From: Zhouia spongiae | GTDB taxonomy: Bacteria; Bacteroidota; Bacteroidia; Flavobacteriales; Flavobacteriaceae | DNA: 64,000 bases | Reading direction: 5' to 3' | Assembly: GCF_022760175.1 (NCBI RefSeq) | Contig: NZ_CP094326.1 | Span: forward strand, 2,158,804-2,222,803 | Shown here: piece after piece, positions 31,132-40,639 of the stretch | Position numbering within the stretch: the stretch's first letter is position 1 | Layout of the letters: each line of letters opens with the position of its first letter | Position numbers and translations under genes: made by a program | The notes under the pieces: model-generated | What the model was told of the DNA's origin: nothing | The model's database searches: none | What the model saw: only the letters and a program-made list of their open reading frames with translations

Positions 31132-31518
31132 TTAATTTAACGCGAATGGAGCGTAGAGTTTAAAGGTCGGTATGTAGACCCTGAATTTTCTGGTTGTTGT
31201 GAAATTAATCATATCGTAATAACCTCTCATGGATCCGATTGGCGATATCAGGAGGCACCCTGAGCTGTATGTATGCGAATCCCCTGGCTTAAGAACCGGT
31301 TTCTTGCCGATAACGCCTTCGCCGTCTACCACTTCAATGTCGTTGAGGGAGTCGTATATTTGCCAGTGTCTTGCGGTGAGTTGGACCGTGTCTTTGCTTT
31401 GATTTTCGATGGTAATGTTGTAGCCAAAGGCAAAGTTGATGTGCTGGTTTTTGAAGAAGGTTCCTTCAAAACTAGTTTCAACAGAAATTTTTATGCCTTT
31501 TGTGATCTGTGTAACCAT
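31132..31518 (-). CDS. apaG: ApaG family protein
   Basis: A 128-residue all-beta protein of the ApaG/DUF525 family, an immunoglobulin-like fold. Family hallmarks are VETSFEGTFFKNQHINFAFGY-type strands near the N terminus (residues 13-33), LTARHWQIYDS, and the glycine-rich VDGEGVIGKKPVLKPGDSHTYSSG turn (split across residues 58-81). It was linked to Co2+/Mg2+ phenotypes and AppppA levels in enterobacteria, but its molecular role is not settled. It is the last gene of an apparent plug-DUF3667-apaG unit: its ATG is 4 bp from the DUF3667 stop, so it is probably cotranscribed. Confidence 0.9.
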   Translation of the reverse strand: MVTQITKGIKISVETSFEGTFFKNQHINFAFGYNITIENQSKDTVQLTARHWQIYDSLNDIEVVDGEGVIGKKPVLKPGDSHTYSSGCLLISPIGSMRGYYDMINFTTTRKFRVYIPTFKLYAPFALN

Positions 31519-31522
31519 CGGT

Positions 31523-32617
31523 TTAGTATGTAATGGCGCTTGCTAAAAACAAGAATGTTAACGATATAACTGCTAAAATAAAAAAAAATGAGTTTAGAAT
31601 GGCGAATTTAACAATTGTTTTAAATCGACTTTGTTGATAGAAATTACGCATTGCTTTATAGAGATATACGAGGAAAATAATTAAAGCGATGGATATGGCA
31701 GACAGGTTAAAATAGTTATCGATAACGAAAGCAATGGTGATCAGGATCGTAAAAGTGGTTTGTGTGTGGAAACTGAAAACCAGATGATCCATATAGCTGT
31801 AGTCTAGGCGCAAGTAGAGTACCCATATAAAAACGGCAAATACGGGGAGGAAAAAGAATATCATAAAAGGGATCCGAGATATGAGGGTGTTTACAAACGT
31901 TCCGGGCTGTCGCTCAATTTTAAAAATACTTCGTGCCACGTTGAAGGATAGTTTGTTTTCAAAACTGGATTTGGTTTTCAGGGTGTCCAATGCCTTCTGG
32001 TAAGAGTAAAAATGCCTGTTGTTCATTCCTCTTTCAAAAAAGCCTGCCTTGTAGACAAAACGATTCGTTAGCGATGTTATCCTGTTTATCGAATCGAAGG
32101 TTTTTCGCGGGTTTTTCAATGTGATAATATCGCTTTTCTGGATGTTTGAGGCAATTATTGAACCGATATCAGGCTTTTCTTCACCGGTGACAAAAAGAGA
32201 GTCGGTATTTTTGTCGTTAATGGCCAGGTTTCTCAGGTTCTGGTCTTCCATGGCCAGGTCTAACTCAGAAAAATCCCTGGTAAAGCTAAAAACAAAGGCG
32301 TAGATAATAGCAGCACTTAAAAAAAACCGAAATGGGTTGGCGTACCTCATTCTTTTCCCCGCAATATATTCGGTACTGATCTTTCCGGGTCTGAAGAGCA
32401 ATGCCCCGATCGTTTTTCTGAACCTGGAATCGTATGAAATGATAGATCCGAAAAACTCTAGAATAAGATCTTTAAAAGTAATCTTCTTGGTCGAGTTGAT
32501 TTGCGAACAGTTCGGGCAATACTTATCGCTTGCATCGAGAGGGTGGTTGCAGTTCAGGCATATGTCTCCTCTGTATTTTAATTGATATCTTCCTTTGTAT
32601 GCTGATGGTGTGCTCAT
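31523..32617 (-). CDS. DUF3667 membrane protein with N-terminal zinc ribbon
   Basis: A 364-residue inner-membrane protein. The N terminus has a four-cysteine zinc ribbon (Cys20, Cys23, Cys34, Cys37), followed by an amphipathic KITFKDLILEFFGSI segment typical of DUF3667. Membrane segments lie near residues 93-112, 245-270 and 280-360. The central part is soluble and charged. The family's function is unknown. Its ATG overlaps the stop of the upstream plug gene by one base (TAATG), which implies translational coupling, and apaG follows closely. Confidence 0.85.
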   Translation of the reverse strand: MSTPSAYKGRYQLKYRGDICLNCNHPLDASDKYCPNCSQINSTKKITFKDLILEFFGSIISYDSRFRKTIGALLFRPGKISTEYIAGKRMRYANPFRFFLSAAIIYAFVFSFTRDFSELDLAMEDQNLRNLAINDKNTDSLFVTGEEKPDIGSIIASNIQKSDIITLKNPRKTFDSINRITSLTNRFVYKAGFFERGMNNRHFYSYQKALDTLKTKSSFENKLSFNVARSIFKIERQPGTFVNTLISRIPFMIFFFLPVFAVFIWVLYLRLDYSYMDHLVFSFHTQTTFTILITIAFVIDNYFNLSAISIALIIFLVYLYKAMRNFYQQSRFKTIVKFAILNSFFFILAVISLTFLFLASAITY

Positions 32618-33864
32618 TATCGGGTGATATTGGTTGAGTTGCCGGATCCTATTCCGAGGATACTGTCGTAATTTTGCCCAAAATTACGATAATACACGAT
32701 TATTAGATATTCATTTTCGGTTTCAGAGTGATTTCCGCTAAAATAATCGAGGTTGATATTCTTATTGTCTTCAGCCAGAATGTATTTGTAGTTATAAAAA
32801 CCTTGTTTTAAAAGGATGCTGGTTTCCATTACACCGGACTCTTCATTGTATTTCAGCCTGTTTTCTTCATGTAGCCCATAGTTGTTGAATTTGCCATAAA
32901 CATAAACTTTGTTTAAACCGAATTCATTACTGTAAGGAATGCTGAAGTGAACAAAAGCATAATCGGCTTGAAAAGCATTGTCGCTCTCCAGTGACGAGAT
33001 TCTGAAATCCCCGTTAATATCCGGATTGTAGGTGTATAGTTTATCGCTTCTGTTCTCGTCAGTATATAGATGGTGTTCGTAGATGTTCTTCAGGTTGACA
33101 TGTTTAATATGGTTTGTAGGGATTCGGATGTCCTTGTTTTCAAAGTAAAGGTATTCGTTTCCGCCGTTAAAAGCAGTTTCTTTATCGTATTTGTATGTGT
33201 ACTGGTTGCCGGAAATAAATTGAGGTTTGATGTTTTTTACAGACGTATTCCAGTTGTAGTTCTGAAGGATGACGGTTTTTAGTTCTTTCTGAGGGTTGAT
33301 GATGTTCAGGTTATTCGAGTTGATAGTGTACTGAACCACCTGTTGTGAGTTAAAGAGGTTCAGGTCGCGGGAAGTTTTTAAGTTGATGCCCACGCTTACT
33401 GCGTCCTGGTATATAACGAATCTTCTAGAAAAGACAAGTTCATCATGACTGTCGAATATTTTCAGGATGTAGTTCCCGCTTAACGTAAGCCTTGTCTGGT
33501 CGTTAGGTATTTTTAGTTCGTAGTGTGTATATGGTTGTAACGTTGCAACAGAATTTTGGTAATTTGTGATACGTTGGTTGTCGAGACCTTTAAGGTATTG
33601 TGATTTTACCATATCAGAAGGATTCCAGAGATAATCACAGTGCTCTATTTTGTAGTAGTAATCCGCTTCATCGGCATAGAGATCATCAAAAGAAAGCGTG
33701 ATGTTCTCGTTGAGCCTGACAACAGGAAACTGACGGGTTTCGTCAGAACCTTTAAATACAATGGTTTTTATATAGTCGGGAGGTGCTGTTTCTTTTTGTT
33801 CCTGAGCTTGAATTGTAACATTCGTAAGGGTGTATAGTGAAAGTAAAATAAGGAGCTGTTTCAT
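32617..33864 (-). CDS. T9SS plug-type protein (DUF5103)
   Basis: A 415-residue secreted protein with a signal peptide (about residues 1-21, ending IQAQ) and otherwise beta-rich. Marker segments are PDYIKTIVFKGSD, FPVVRLNENITLSFDDL and the tail EYLIIVYYRNFGQNYD. It matches DUF5103, whose F. johnsoniae member was seen as the plug closing the periplasmic end of the SprA translocon of the type IX secretion system. Its stop overlaps the start of the DUF3667 gene. The SprA gene is not in the window. The family call is firm; the plug role is taken from the family. Confidence 0.82.
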   Translation of the reverse strand: MKQLLILLSLYTLTNVTIQAQEQKETAPPDYIKTIVFKGSDETRQFPVVRLNENITLSFDDLYADEADYYYKIEHCDYLWNPSDMVKSQYLKGLDNQRITNYQNSVATLQPYTHYELKIPNDQTRLTLSGNYILKIFDSHDELVFSRRFVIYQDAVSVGINLKTSRDLNLFNSQQVVQYTINSNNLNIINPQKELKTVILQNYNWNTSVKNIKPQFISGNQYTYKYDKETAFNGGNEYLYFENKDIRIPTNHIKHVNLKNIYEHHLYTDENRSDKLYTYNPDINGDFRISSLESDNAFQADYAFVHFSIPYSNEFGLNKVYVYGKFNNYGLHEENRLKYNEESGVMETSILLKQGFYNYKYILAEDNKNINLDYFSGNHSETENEYLIIVYYRNFGQNYDSILGIGSGNSTNITR

Positions 33865-34020
33865 GTTTTAAACTTTATCCGTCAAATATAGTTAAAAACA
33901 TTCCTTTGAAGGGAGGTGTTGATGAAGCCGAAAAATGTAGGTATTTATTATGGTAAGAATCTTTTAATTCATAAATTTGCAGCGATTTTGAATTAACCTG
34001 ATTTCAATTAGACGAGTAGT

Positions 34021-35364
34021 ATGTCAAATGACATTAAGATTAAGAAAGGCTTAAATTTAAAGCTTAAAGGCGAGGCAGAAAGACTGATTTCTGATGCGCC
34101 CAGATCTAAAACCTTCGCTATAAAACCTACCGATTTTCACAATGTAACTCCAAAAATGGTTGTAAAACCAGGTGATGCTGTTAAGGCAGGAGATGTGATT
34201 TTCTTTTCTAAGTATAGCGATACGGTAAAATTTGTATCTCCGGTAAGCGGAACAATCTCTGAAGTAAAAAGAGGAGCCAAAAGAAAAATTCTTGAGGTAA
34301 CCATCGATGCCGATGCAAAAGATGATTACAAAGAATTTGGGGTGAAGAACCCGGCTGATCTTTCTTCGGAAGAGATTAAAAACCACTTGTTGGAAAGTGG
34401 TTGCTGGCCGTTTATTAAACAACGTCCTTACGATGTTATCGCAAATCCTGAAGACAGTCCGAAGGCTATCTTTATATCAGCGTATGCTTCTGCTCCTCTG
34501 GCAGCAGATATTGAGTTTATACTGAAAGATAGAAAGGAAGATTTTCAAGCGGGTATAGACGCCTTGTCAAAGCTAACATCCGGAAAAACCCATTTATCTG
34601 TCGATAAAAACTCAAACTCATTTTTAAATGAGTTAAGCGGGGTTGAGCTTCACAAGGTTTCAGGACCACACCCTGCGGGTAACGTTGGAGTGCAGATTCA
34701 TCACATAGATCCTATTAACGCGGGAGAACGTGTATGGGTAATCAATCCTGAAGATGTGGCTGTTATAGGTTCTTTATTCAGAACCGGTAAGCTTGATGCT
34801 ACCAGGGTTATTGCTGTTGCAGGTACTGAAGCTCCTAAGGCACAGTATTTCAAAGCTAAAATAGGGACTAGTGTAAAAGATATAATAGGGACTGTTCCTG
34901 CTTCGGTTAGGATTATCAGTGGCGATGTGCTGACGGGAGATAAAATAGGCAACGCTTCGGCTATTGGATACTACCACAATGTAGTTACCCTGATTCCGGA
35001 GGGGAATGAGTATCGTATGTTCGGTTGGTTGCCTTTTAAAGACAATAACATTCCGAGTATGTCGAGAACTTCATTTGCATGGTTGTTCCCGAACAAAAAG
35101 TACAAGGTGAATGCAAACCTGAATGGCGAGGAGAGAGCTTTGGTCGTTACCGGTGAAATGGAACAAGTAATGCCAATGGATATCTATCCGATGCAACTGA
35201 TCAAAGAATGTATGATCGGAAATATCGAGAAAATGGAAAGTCTGGGTATTTATGAAGTTGCTCCTGAGGATTTTGCATTAATTGACTATACTTCTACATC
35301 TAAATTAGAAGCCCAGTCGATCATCCGTGTAGCGCTAGACATAATGATCAAAGAAGTTGGTTAA
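34021..35364 (+). CDS. nqrA: Na+-translocating NADH:quinone reductase subunit A
   Basis: The 447-residue peripheral subunit of the Na+-NQR complex, on the cytoplasmic side of the inner membrane. It starts IKIKKGLNLKLKGEA and contains the biotin-like fold segment VKPGDAVKAGDVIFFSK (about residues 49-65), then RPYDVIANP and the HPAGNVGVQIHHIDP motif typical of NqrA. It opens a six-gene operon with small gaps (14, 2, 5, 29 and 21 bp). A -7 element TAAATTTG is at 33972-33979, about 42 bp before the ATG. Na+-NQR oxidises NADH, reduces menaquinone or another quinone, and pumps Na+ outward. Confidence 0.97.
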   Translation: MSNDIKIKKGLNLKLKGEAERLISDAPRSKTFAIKPTDFHNVTPKMVVKPGDAVKAGDVIFFSKYSDTVKFVSPVSGTISEVKRGAKRKILEVTIDADAKDDYKEFGVKNPADLSSEEIKNHLLESGCWPFIKQRPYDVIANPEDSPKAIFISAYASAPLAADIEFILKDRKEDFQAGIDALSKLTSGKTHLSVDKNSNSFLNELSGVELHKVSGPHPAGNVGVQIHHIDPINAGERVWVINPEDVAVIGSLFRTGKLDATRVIAVAGTEAPKAQYFKAKIGTSVKDIIGTVPASVRIISGDVLTGDKIGNASAIGYYHNVVTLIPEGNEYRMFGWLPFKDNNIPSMSRTSFAWLFPNKKYKVNANLNGEERALVVTGEMEQVMPMDIYPMQLIKECMIGNIEKMESLGIYEVAPEDFALIDYTSTSKLEAQSIIRVALDIMIKEVG

Positions 35365-35378
35365 ACAAATAAGTAACT

Positions 35379-36536
35379 ATGAGTTTTTTAAGAAATAAAT
35401 TAGATCAACTTAGAAAGCCTTTTGGAAAAGGTGAGAAGTGGGAGAAGTTTGCGCCTGCAATCAATGCATTCGATACTTTTCTTTTTGTACCTAATCATAC
35501 AACAAAAAAAGGTGCTCATATCAGAGACGCAGTAGATTTAAAGCGAACAATGATTACCGTTGTTATCGCTTTGTTGCCGGCATTGATATATGGGATATAT
35601 AATACAGGGTACCAGCATTTCACGCAGTTGGGAGAATCATTCACTTTTATGGATGCTTTCTTGCACGGAGCCGCTAAAATAGTACCGATGATAATCGTGT
35701 CGTATGCGGTAGGTCTGGCAATTGAATTTGCCTTCGCTGTATACAGAGGTCACGAGGTGAATGAAGGGTTCTTGGTAACGGGATTGTTGATTCCGATGAT
35801 TATGCCTGTCGATATACCACTATGGATGGTAGCTATTTCTGTGGTATTTGCAGTTTTAATCGGTAAAGAAGCTTTCGGAGGTACAGGGATGAATATCCTG
35901 AACCCTGCCCTTACGGCAAGAGCATTTGCCTTCTTTGCGTATCCTACCTATATGTCAGGGAACAAAGTATGGGTTTCTGAAGCTACACATGTAGATGCTA
36001 TCTCAGGAGAGACTATTTTGGGAAGTTTAGCAGCAGGAAGAGAAGCCGGATATGACATGTGGAGCATGTTTGCCGGTTCTATACCAGGTTCAATTGCAGA
36101 AACATCCACATTGTGGATATTGGTCGGAGCAGCTATTTTAATCCTTACAGGAGTTGGTAGCTGGAGAATTATGCTGGGAGGTGTAATTGGTGCAGCATTT
36201 ATGGGATTCCTCTTTAATTTATGGGGTGTTAATGCACTAATGAGCTTTCCGTGGTATGAGCATTTATTAGTAGGAGGTTTTGCTTTTGGTATAGTGTTTA
36301 TGGCAACAGATCCTGTTTCTGCGGCACAGACATTCAAAGGGAAATGGATTTACGGAATCTTAGTCGGAATTTTTTGTATTATGATTCGTGTGTTCAACCC
36401 GGCGTATCCGGAAGGAGTAATGCTTGCCATATTATTAATGAATGTATTTGCTCCTACAATTGATCACTATGTGGTTGAGGCAAACGTTAAAAGAAGAAAG
36501 AAACGTCTTGAGGCGGCAAAAGTTAAAACAGCATAA
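35379..36536 (+). CDS. nqrB: Na+-translocating NADH:quinone reductase subunit B
   Basis: A 385-residue multi-pass membrane subunit of Na+-NQR, believed to form the main Na+ path and to carry riboflavin and a covalently bound FMN. The flavinylation site is in DAISGET (Thr212). The usual motif is SGAT, and here Glu replaces Ala before the Thr, so the target Thr is kept with a changed neighbour. Transmembrane segments start at about residue 57 and continue to about 365. Downstream apbE encodes the transferase that would add the FMN. Second gene of the nqr operon. Confidence 0.97.
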   Translation: MSFLRNKLDQLRKPFGKGEKWEKFAPAINAFDTFLFVPNHTTKKGAHIRDAVDLKRTMITVVIALLPALIYGIYNTGYQHFTQLGESFTFMDAFLHGAAKIVPMIIVSYAVGLAIEFAFAVYRGHEVNEGFLVTGLLIPMIMPVDIPLWMVAISVVFAVLIGKEAFGGTGMNILNPALTARAFAFFAYPTYMSGNKVWVSEATHVDAISGETILGSLAAGREAGYDMWSMFAGSIPGSIAETSTLWILVGAAILILTGVGSWRIMLGGVIGAAFMGFLFNLWGVNALMSFPWYEHLLVGGFAFGIVFMATDPVSAAQTFKGKWIYGILVGIFCIMIRVFNPAYPEGVMLAILLMNVFAPTIDHYVVEANVKRRKKRLEAAKVKTA

Positions 36537-36538
36537 CG

Positions 36539-37261
36539 ATGAATAGAGATAGTAATATATATATATTTTCATTCGCTGCTATAATGGTTGTGATAGTTGC
36601 TTCGATACTATCGTTTACTGCAGTATCACTAAAACCACGTCAGCAGGAGAATGTCAGAAACGAAAAGATGCAAAGTATTTTGCATACCATCGGTATCGAA
36701 GTAGAAAGAGATGGAGCTCAGGCTAAATACGATGAGTATATTAAAGAGGAGCTTTCTCTTAAAGCAGATGGTACCGTTGATGAAAATGTAGATGCTTTTA
36801 CATTAGAGCTTAATAAAGAGCTTAAAAAAACAGTTGATGAACAACGCTTTCCTTTGTTTGTTGCAGATGTAGACGGAGAAAAATATTATATAGTTCCGCT
36901 GAGAGGAGCAGGTCTTTGGAATGCCATCTGGGGATACATATCTTTAAAAGAAGATATGAATACTGTGAAAGGTACTATTTTCGATCACGCAGGTGAAACA
37001 CCAGGTTTAGGAGCTGAAATTACGCAAGGATGGTTTCAGGAGCGTTTTGTAGATGAAAAAATATTTAGTCCTAATGGTGAGTTAGTAGGAATTGCGGTAC
37101 AGAAGGGTTATGGCGGAGGAAATAACAAGGATGATAATGCGGTTGATGCGATTTCCGGAGCAACGATTACTGGTGATGGGGTTACGAATATGATAAAAGA
37201 GCGCTTATCGCACTATTTACCATATTTTGAAAAAAATAATACTAAACTGGCTTTAAATTAA
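36539..37261 (+). CDS. nqrC: Na+-translocating NADH:quinone reductase subunit C
   Basis: A 240-residue subunit with one N-terminal membrane helix (about residues 8-30) and a periplasmic FMN-binding domain. The covalent FMN site is Thr209 in [10 protein letters not shown], the canonical motif. Other family segments are [11 protein letters not shown] and [13 protein letters not shown]. The gap from nqrB is only 2 bp. The central charged stretch (about 60-100) is longer than in the Vibrio protein as I recall it, but the FMN domain is complete. Confidence 0.96.
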   Translation: MNRDSNIYIFSFAAIMVVIVASILSFTAVSLKPRQQENVRNEKMQSILHTIGIEVERDGAQAKYDEYIKEELSLKADGTVDENVDAFTLELNKELKKTVDEQRFPLFVADVDGEKYYIVPLRGAGLWNAIWGYISLKEDMNTVKGTIFDHAGETPGLGAEITQGWFQERFVDEKIFSPNGELVGIAVQKGYGGGNNKDDNAVDAISGATITGDGVTNMIKERLSHYLPYFEKNNTKLALN

Positions 37262-37266
37262 TTGTC

Positions 37267-37989
37267 ATGGGAAAAGAAAAAAACAAGACTTCAAAATCGC
37301 CGGTGGTTCTTTTCGTAGGAGAAGAGAAGGAACCTCTTTTTTCGAAGAAAAACAGACAGCTTTTATCAGATCCTTTAAATGATAACAACCCGATTACGGT
37401 TCAGGTACTTGGTATTTGTTCTGCTTTGGCAATTACGGTTCAGTTAAAACCTTCGATAGTAATGGCAATTGCCGTTATGGCAGTAATGGCCTTTGGTAAT
37501 GTTATTGTATCGCTTATCAGGAACTTGATCCCTAACCGAATCCGTATTATTGTTCAGCTGGTAGTGGTAGCTTCACTGGTAATCTTGGTAGACCAGGTAT
37601 TGAAAGCATTTGCCTATGATGTAAGTAAACAGTTAGCGGTATTTGTTGGATTGATTATAACCAACTGTATTGTAATGGGACGTTTAGAAGCCTTTGCTTT
37701 AGGTAACGGCCTATGGAAATCGTTCCTGGATGGTATCGGTAATGCTGCCGGATACGGACTTATCCTTATTGCTGTAGCATTTTTCAGAGAGCTTTTGGGT
37801 TCTGGTAAGTTATTCGGGTACGAGGTGTTAGGACATAAAGGAGCGACCTTGGCTGAGTCTACAGGGCTATATGCTATGGGATATGAAAATAACGGTTTAA
37901 TGTTGTTATCGCCGATGGCCCTTATCACTGTAGGGATCATTATATGGGTACAGCGTTCGAAGAACAGAAAGCTGATAGAAAAGAACTAA
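37267..37989 (+). CDS. nqrD: Na+-translocating NADH:quinone reductase subunit D
   Basis: A 240-residue six-helix membrane subunit that pairs with NqrE in an inverted arrangement. Cys51 ([10 protein letters not shown]) and Cys134 ([10 protein letters not shown]) occupy the positions of the NqrD cysteines that, with two from NqrE, bind the intramembrane [2Fe-2S] cluster. Compared with the roughly 210-residue members I know, it has a charged N-terminal extension of about 25 residues, which should lie in the cytoplasm. The rest is collinear with the family. Confidence 0.96.
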   Translation: MGKEKNKTSKSPVVLFVGEEKEPLFSKKNRQLLSDPLNDNNPITVQVLGICSALAITVQLKPSIVMAIAVMAVMAFGNVIVSLIRNLIPNRIRIIVQLVVVASLVILVDQVLKAFAYDVSKQLAVFVGLIITNCIVMGRLEAFALGNGLWKSFLDGIGNAAGYGLILIAVAFFRELLGSGKLFGYEVLGHKGATLAESTGLYAMGYENNGLMLLSPMALITVGIIIWVQRSKNRKLIEKN

Positions 37990-38018
37990 AAGTCTCAAGA
38001 CATTAAAAATACATAGTA

Positions 38019-38633
38019 ATGGATTACGTAAATTTATTTGTTAGGAGCATATTTATCGAAAACATGATTTTCGCCTATTTCTTAGGAATGTGTTCTTACT
38101 TGGCAGTATCTAAAACAGTTAAAACCGCAGTGGGTCTTGGGGCTGCTGTAATATTTGTATTGTTTGTAACTGTTCCGGCTAACTACTTGTTAGATAATTA
38201 CCTGCTCAGACCGGGTGCTTTGGCATGGTTAGGAGAGGAATATGCAAATATAGATCTAAGCTTTTTGTCCCTGATTATGTTTATCGCAGTTGTTGCGTCG
38301 ATGGTACAATTGGTTGAGATGATTGTAGAAAAGTTTGCTCCGGCACTTTACGGGGCTTTAGGTATATTTCTTCCACTTATCGCTGTAAACTGTGCTATCT
38401 TGGGAGGCTCTTTGTTTATGCAACAAAAAGACTTCAGCGCAGTATCAGAAGCGGCTGTATATGGTTTAGGATCAGGTATCGGATGGTTTTTAGCCATTTT
38501 GGCTATTGCTGCTATTCGTGAAAAAATCACTTATTCAAATGTACCGGCTCCTTTAAGAGGCCTTGGTATTACATTTATCATTACAGGGCTTATGGCACTT
38601 GGTTTCATGAGCTTTATGGGAATTAAATTATAA
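38019..38633 (+). CDS. nqrE: Na+-translocating NADH:quinone reductase subunit E
   Basis: A 204-residue six-helix membrane subunit, homologous to NqrD. Cys25 ([11 protein letters not shown]) and Cys125 ([10 protein letters not shown]) are the two cysteines expected to complete the [2Fe-2S] site with NqrD Cys51 and Cys134. The glycine-rich [12 protein letters not shown] and the [17 protein letters not shown] tail are family features. It separates NqrDE-type complexes from the related Rnf complex, whose RsxA/RsxE genes would have different neighbours. Confidence 0.96.
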   Translation: MDYVNLFVRSIFIENMIFAYFLGMCSYLAVSKTVKTAVGLGAAVIFVLFVTVPANYLLDNYLLRPGALAWLGEEYANIDLSFLSLIMFIAVVASMVQLVEMIVEKFAPALYGALGIFLPLIAVNCAILGGSLFMQQKDFSAVSEAAVYGLGSGIGWFLAILAIAAIREKITYSNVPAPLRGLGITFIITGLMALGFMSFMGIKL

Positions 38634-38654
38634 ATCTGTTTATAGAAAGAAAAT

Positions 38655-39947
38655 ATGGATTATTCAGTAATCTTAGCCAGTTTAGTAGTATTCTTAGTAT
38701 TGATCTTTGCTTTGGTGGCTATTCTTCTAGGGGCAAAGGCCAAATTGGTTCCTTCTGGTCCTGTAACATTAAAAATAAATGGCGAAAAGGATGTAGAGGT
38801 TTCTTCCGGAGGAACGCTACTGACTACGCTTGGAAATAATAAAATATTCTTACCGTCGGCTTGCGGTGGCGGGGGTACTTGTATCCAGTGTAAGTGTGTA
38901 GTAACTGAAGGTGGCGGAGAGCCGTTACCAACGGAAACTCCTCACTTTACCAGAAAAGAACTTGCTGAAGGATGGCGTTTGGGATGTCAGGTTAAAGTAA
39001 AACAGGACATGGTGATCGAAGTGCCGGAAGAAGTTTTTGGAATTAAGAAATGGGAAGCTGAGGTTGTTAGAAATTACAACGTAGCTTCATTTATTAAGGA
39101 GTTCGTAGTGCGTATTCCTGAAGATATGGATTACGAACCGGGAGGATATATCCAGATCGAGATTCCCCCATGTGAGGTTAAATACTCGGATATCGACATT
39201 ACTGCCCACCCTGAAGAGCACGACGATCCTAAGAAATTCCAGATGGAATGGGACAAGTTCAACCTGTGGCCGTTGGCAATGAAGAATACCGAAAGTGTAG
39301 AGCGCGCATATTCAATGGCCTCTTACCCGGCAGAAGGTAGAGAGATCATGTTGAATGTACGTATTGCCACACCGCCGTGGGACAGAAATAAGAATGGCTG
39401 GATGGATGTAAATCCTGGTATAGCATCTTCTTATATCTTCTCAAAGAAACCGGGAGATAAAGTTGTTATTTCCGGACCTTATGGTGAGTTCTTTATCAAT
39501 CCTAGTGATTCTGAGATGTTGTATGTAGGAGGTGGAGCCGGGATGGCGCCAATGCGTTCGCATTTATATCACCTGTTCAAAACATTAAAGACAGGAAGAA
39601 AGGTAACTTATTGGTATGGTGGTCGATCTAAGCGTGAATTATTTTACTTGGATCACTTCAAAGAGTTAGAAAATGAGTTTCCTAACTTTAAGTTCTATAT
39701 TGTTCTTTCAGAACCATTAGAAGAAGATAACTGGAAAGTTAAAGATGGTATGGACGGAGAAGGTGATGGTTTTGTCGGGTTCGTTCACCAGGCAGTAATC
39801 GATAATTATTTAAATCATCATGACGCTCCTGAAGATATTGAATTCTATTTCTGCGGACCACCACTAATGAACAAAGCGGTAGAGAAAATGTGCGATGACT
39901 TTGGGGTGCCGCCGGAAAATGTTCGTTTCGACGACTTCGGAGGATAA
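38655..39947 (+). CDS. nqrF: Na+-translocating NADH:quinone reductase subunit F
   Basis: The 430-residue NADH-oxidising subunit. One membrane helix (about residues 4-26) is followed by a plant-type ferredoxin domain with Cys70, Cys76, Cys79 and Cys111. Then come an FAD domain ([10 protein letters not shown]) and an NADH domain ([18 protein letters not shown], ending DDFGG). Electrons pass from NADH to FAD to [2Fe-2S] and on to the membrane subunits. It closes the operon, with a strong terminator 24 bp after the stop. Confidence 0.97.
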   Translation: MDYSVILASLVVFLVLIFALVAILLGAKAKLVPSGPVTLKINGEKDVEVSSGGTLLTTLGNNKIFLPSACGGGGTCIQCKCVVTEGGGEPLPTETPHFTRKELAEGWRLGCQVKVKQDMVIEVPEEVFGIKKWEAEVVRNYNVASFIKEFVVRIPEDMDYEPGGYIQIEIPPCEVKYSDIDITAHPEEHDDPKKFQMEWDKFNLWPLAMKNTESVERAYSMASYPAEGREIMLNVRIATPPWDRNKNGWMDVNPGIASSYIFSKKPGDKVVISGPYGEFFINPSDSEMLYVGGGAGMAPMRSHLYHLFKTLKTGRKVTYWYGGRSKRELFYLDHFKELENEFPNFKFYIVLSEPLEEDNWKVKDGMDGEGDGFVGFVHQAVIDNYLNHHDAPEDIEFYFCGPPLMNKAVEKMCDDFGVPPENVRFDDFGG

Positions 39948-39970
39948 TAAAGTCACTGTTTATAAAACCA

Positions 39971-39999
39971 AAAGCCGATCTGAAAAGGATCGGCTTTTT
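39971..39999 (+). terminator. Rho-independent terminator of the nqr operon
   Basis: AAAGCCGATC (39971-39980) and GATCGGCTTT (39988-39997) form a perfect 10-bp stem with a 7-nt loop and a T-rich tail. Confidence 0.92.
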
Positions 40000-40001
40000 C
40001 T

Positions 40002-40082
40002 ATTTGGAATCGTCTCTTGGATCGTAATTGCAGTTTTTATAAGTCTTATAAATTCTACTGTATAAGTATCACGCCTTTCTCT
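40002..40082 (-). pseudogene. Vestigial 3' end of a second VWA-domain gene
   Basis: The minus strand from about 40072 to 40002 decodes, with one base added, as DTYTVEFIRLIK then NCNYDPRDDSK and a stop. This matches the C terminus of the intact VWA gene upstream, which ends GYRAEFIRLIK-SYNHNPEDDSK and a stop at 40640. The DNA match is high over about 60 bp and reaches the stop codon. It abuts the end of the TlpA-like gene (stop at 40083). It is the degraded tail of a paralogous copy; the rest has been lost or replaced. Confidence 0.75.
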
Positions 40083-40589
40083 TTATTGATTCTGCTTTTT
40101 GATTCGTTTTTGTAATACTTTTTTCAACTTCTTCTCTCTGTTTCCAAACCATTTTTCAATGATGGTACCTTTTTTATTAATTAAAAAGAAATAAGGCCAA
40201 CCGTCAATTTTATAGATGTCGCAAATTTTTGATTTGTCCTTTGCTTCCCAGATTGATGTGCAGTTGAACTCAATTTTGGCTTTTTCAGCCATTTTAGCCC
40301 ATTGTTCTTTTTCATTGTCCCAATGTAATGAAATTACTTTAAGTTCGTTTTGGTAAATTTCCTGGACTCTATTCATTTGACTGTATGTTCCCCAGCAAGG
40401 GCCACAATATGTTGCGGTAAAATTTAATAGAATGTATTTTTCATTTTTGTAATCTGAAATTTTAATTTCATTTCCTTTTTCATCAATACCAGTAAAATCA
40501 TAGGCTTGATCGCCAATATCGACAGTTATATTTTGAGAGTAAATGCTGATGGATGTTGTTGCTAACCATATAAAAATTGTTTTCTTCAT
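40083..40589 (-). CDS. TlpA-like thioredoxin-fold protein, exported
   Basis: A 168-residue protein with a signal peptide (about residues 1-18) and a TlpA/ResA-like thioredoxin domain. The redox motif CGPC is in ATYCGPCWGTYSQM, near residues 62-65. The family cis-proline is in DGWPYFFLINKKGT. It would act in the periplasm on disulfides, for example in cytochrome c maturation or stress repair. It lies between the intact VWA gene and the tail of a second one, which suggests it arrived by insertion or that a VWA duplicate decayed around it. It is on the same strand as the VWA gene, 50 bp downstream, and may be cotranscribed. Confidence 0.85.
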   Translation of the reverse strand: MKKTIFIWLATTSISIYSQNITVDIGDQAYDFTGIDEKGNEIKISDYKNEKYILLNFTATYCGPCWGTYSQMNRVQEIYQNELKVISLHWDNEKEQWAKMAEKAKIEFNCTSIWEAKDKSKICDIYKIDGWPYFFLINKKGTIIEKWFGNREKKLKKVLQKRIKKQNQ

Positions 40590-40639
40590 TTTTGTTTATT
40601 ACGATGAATAGTTATATAATGCAGATTATGATAATTGAG

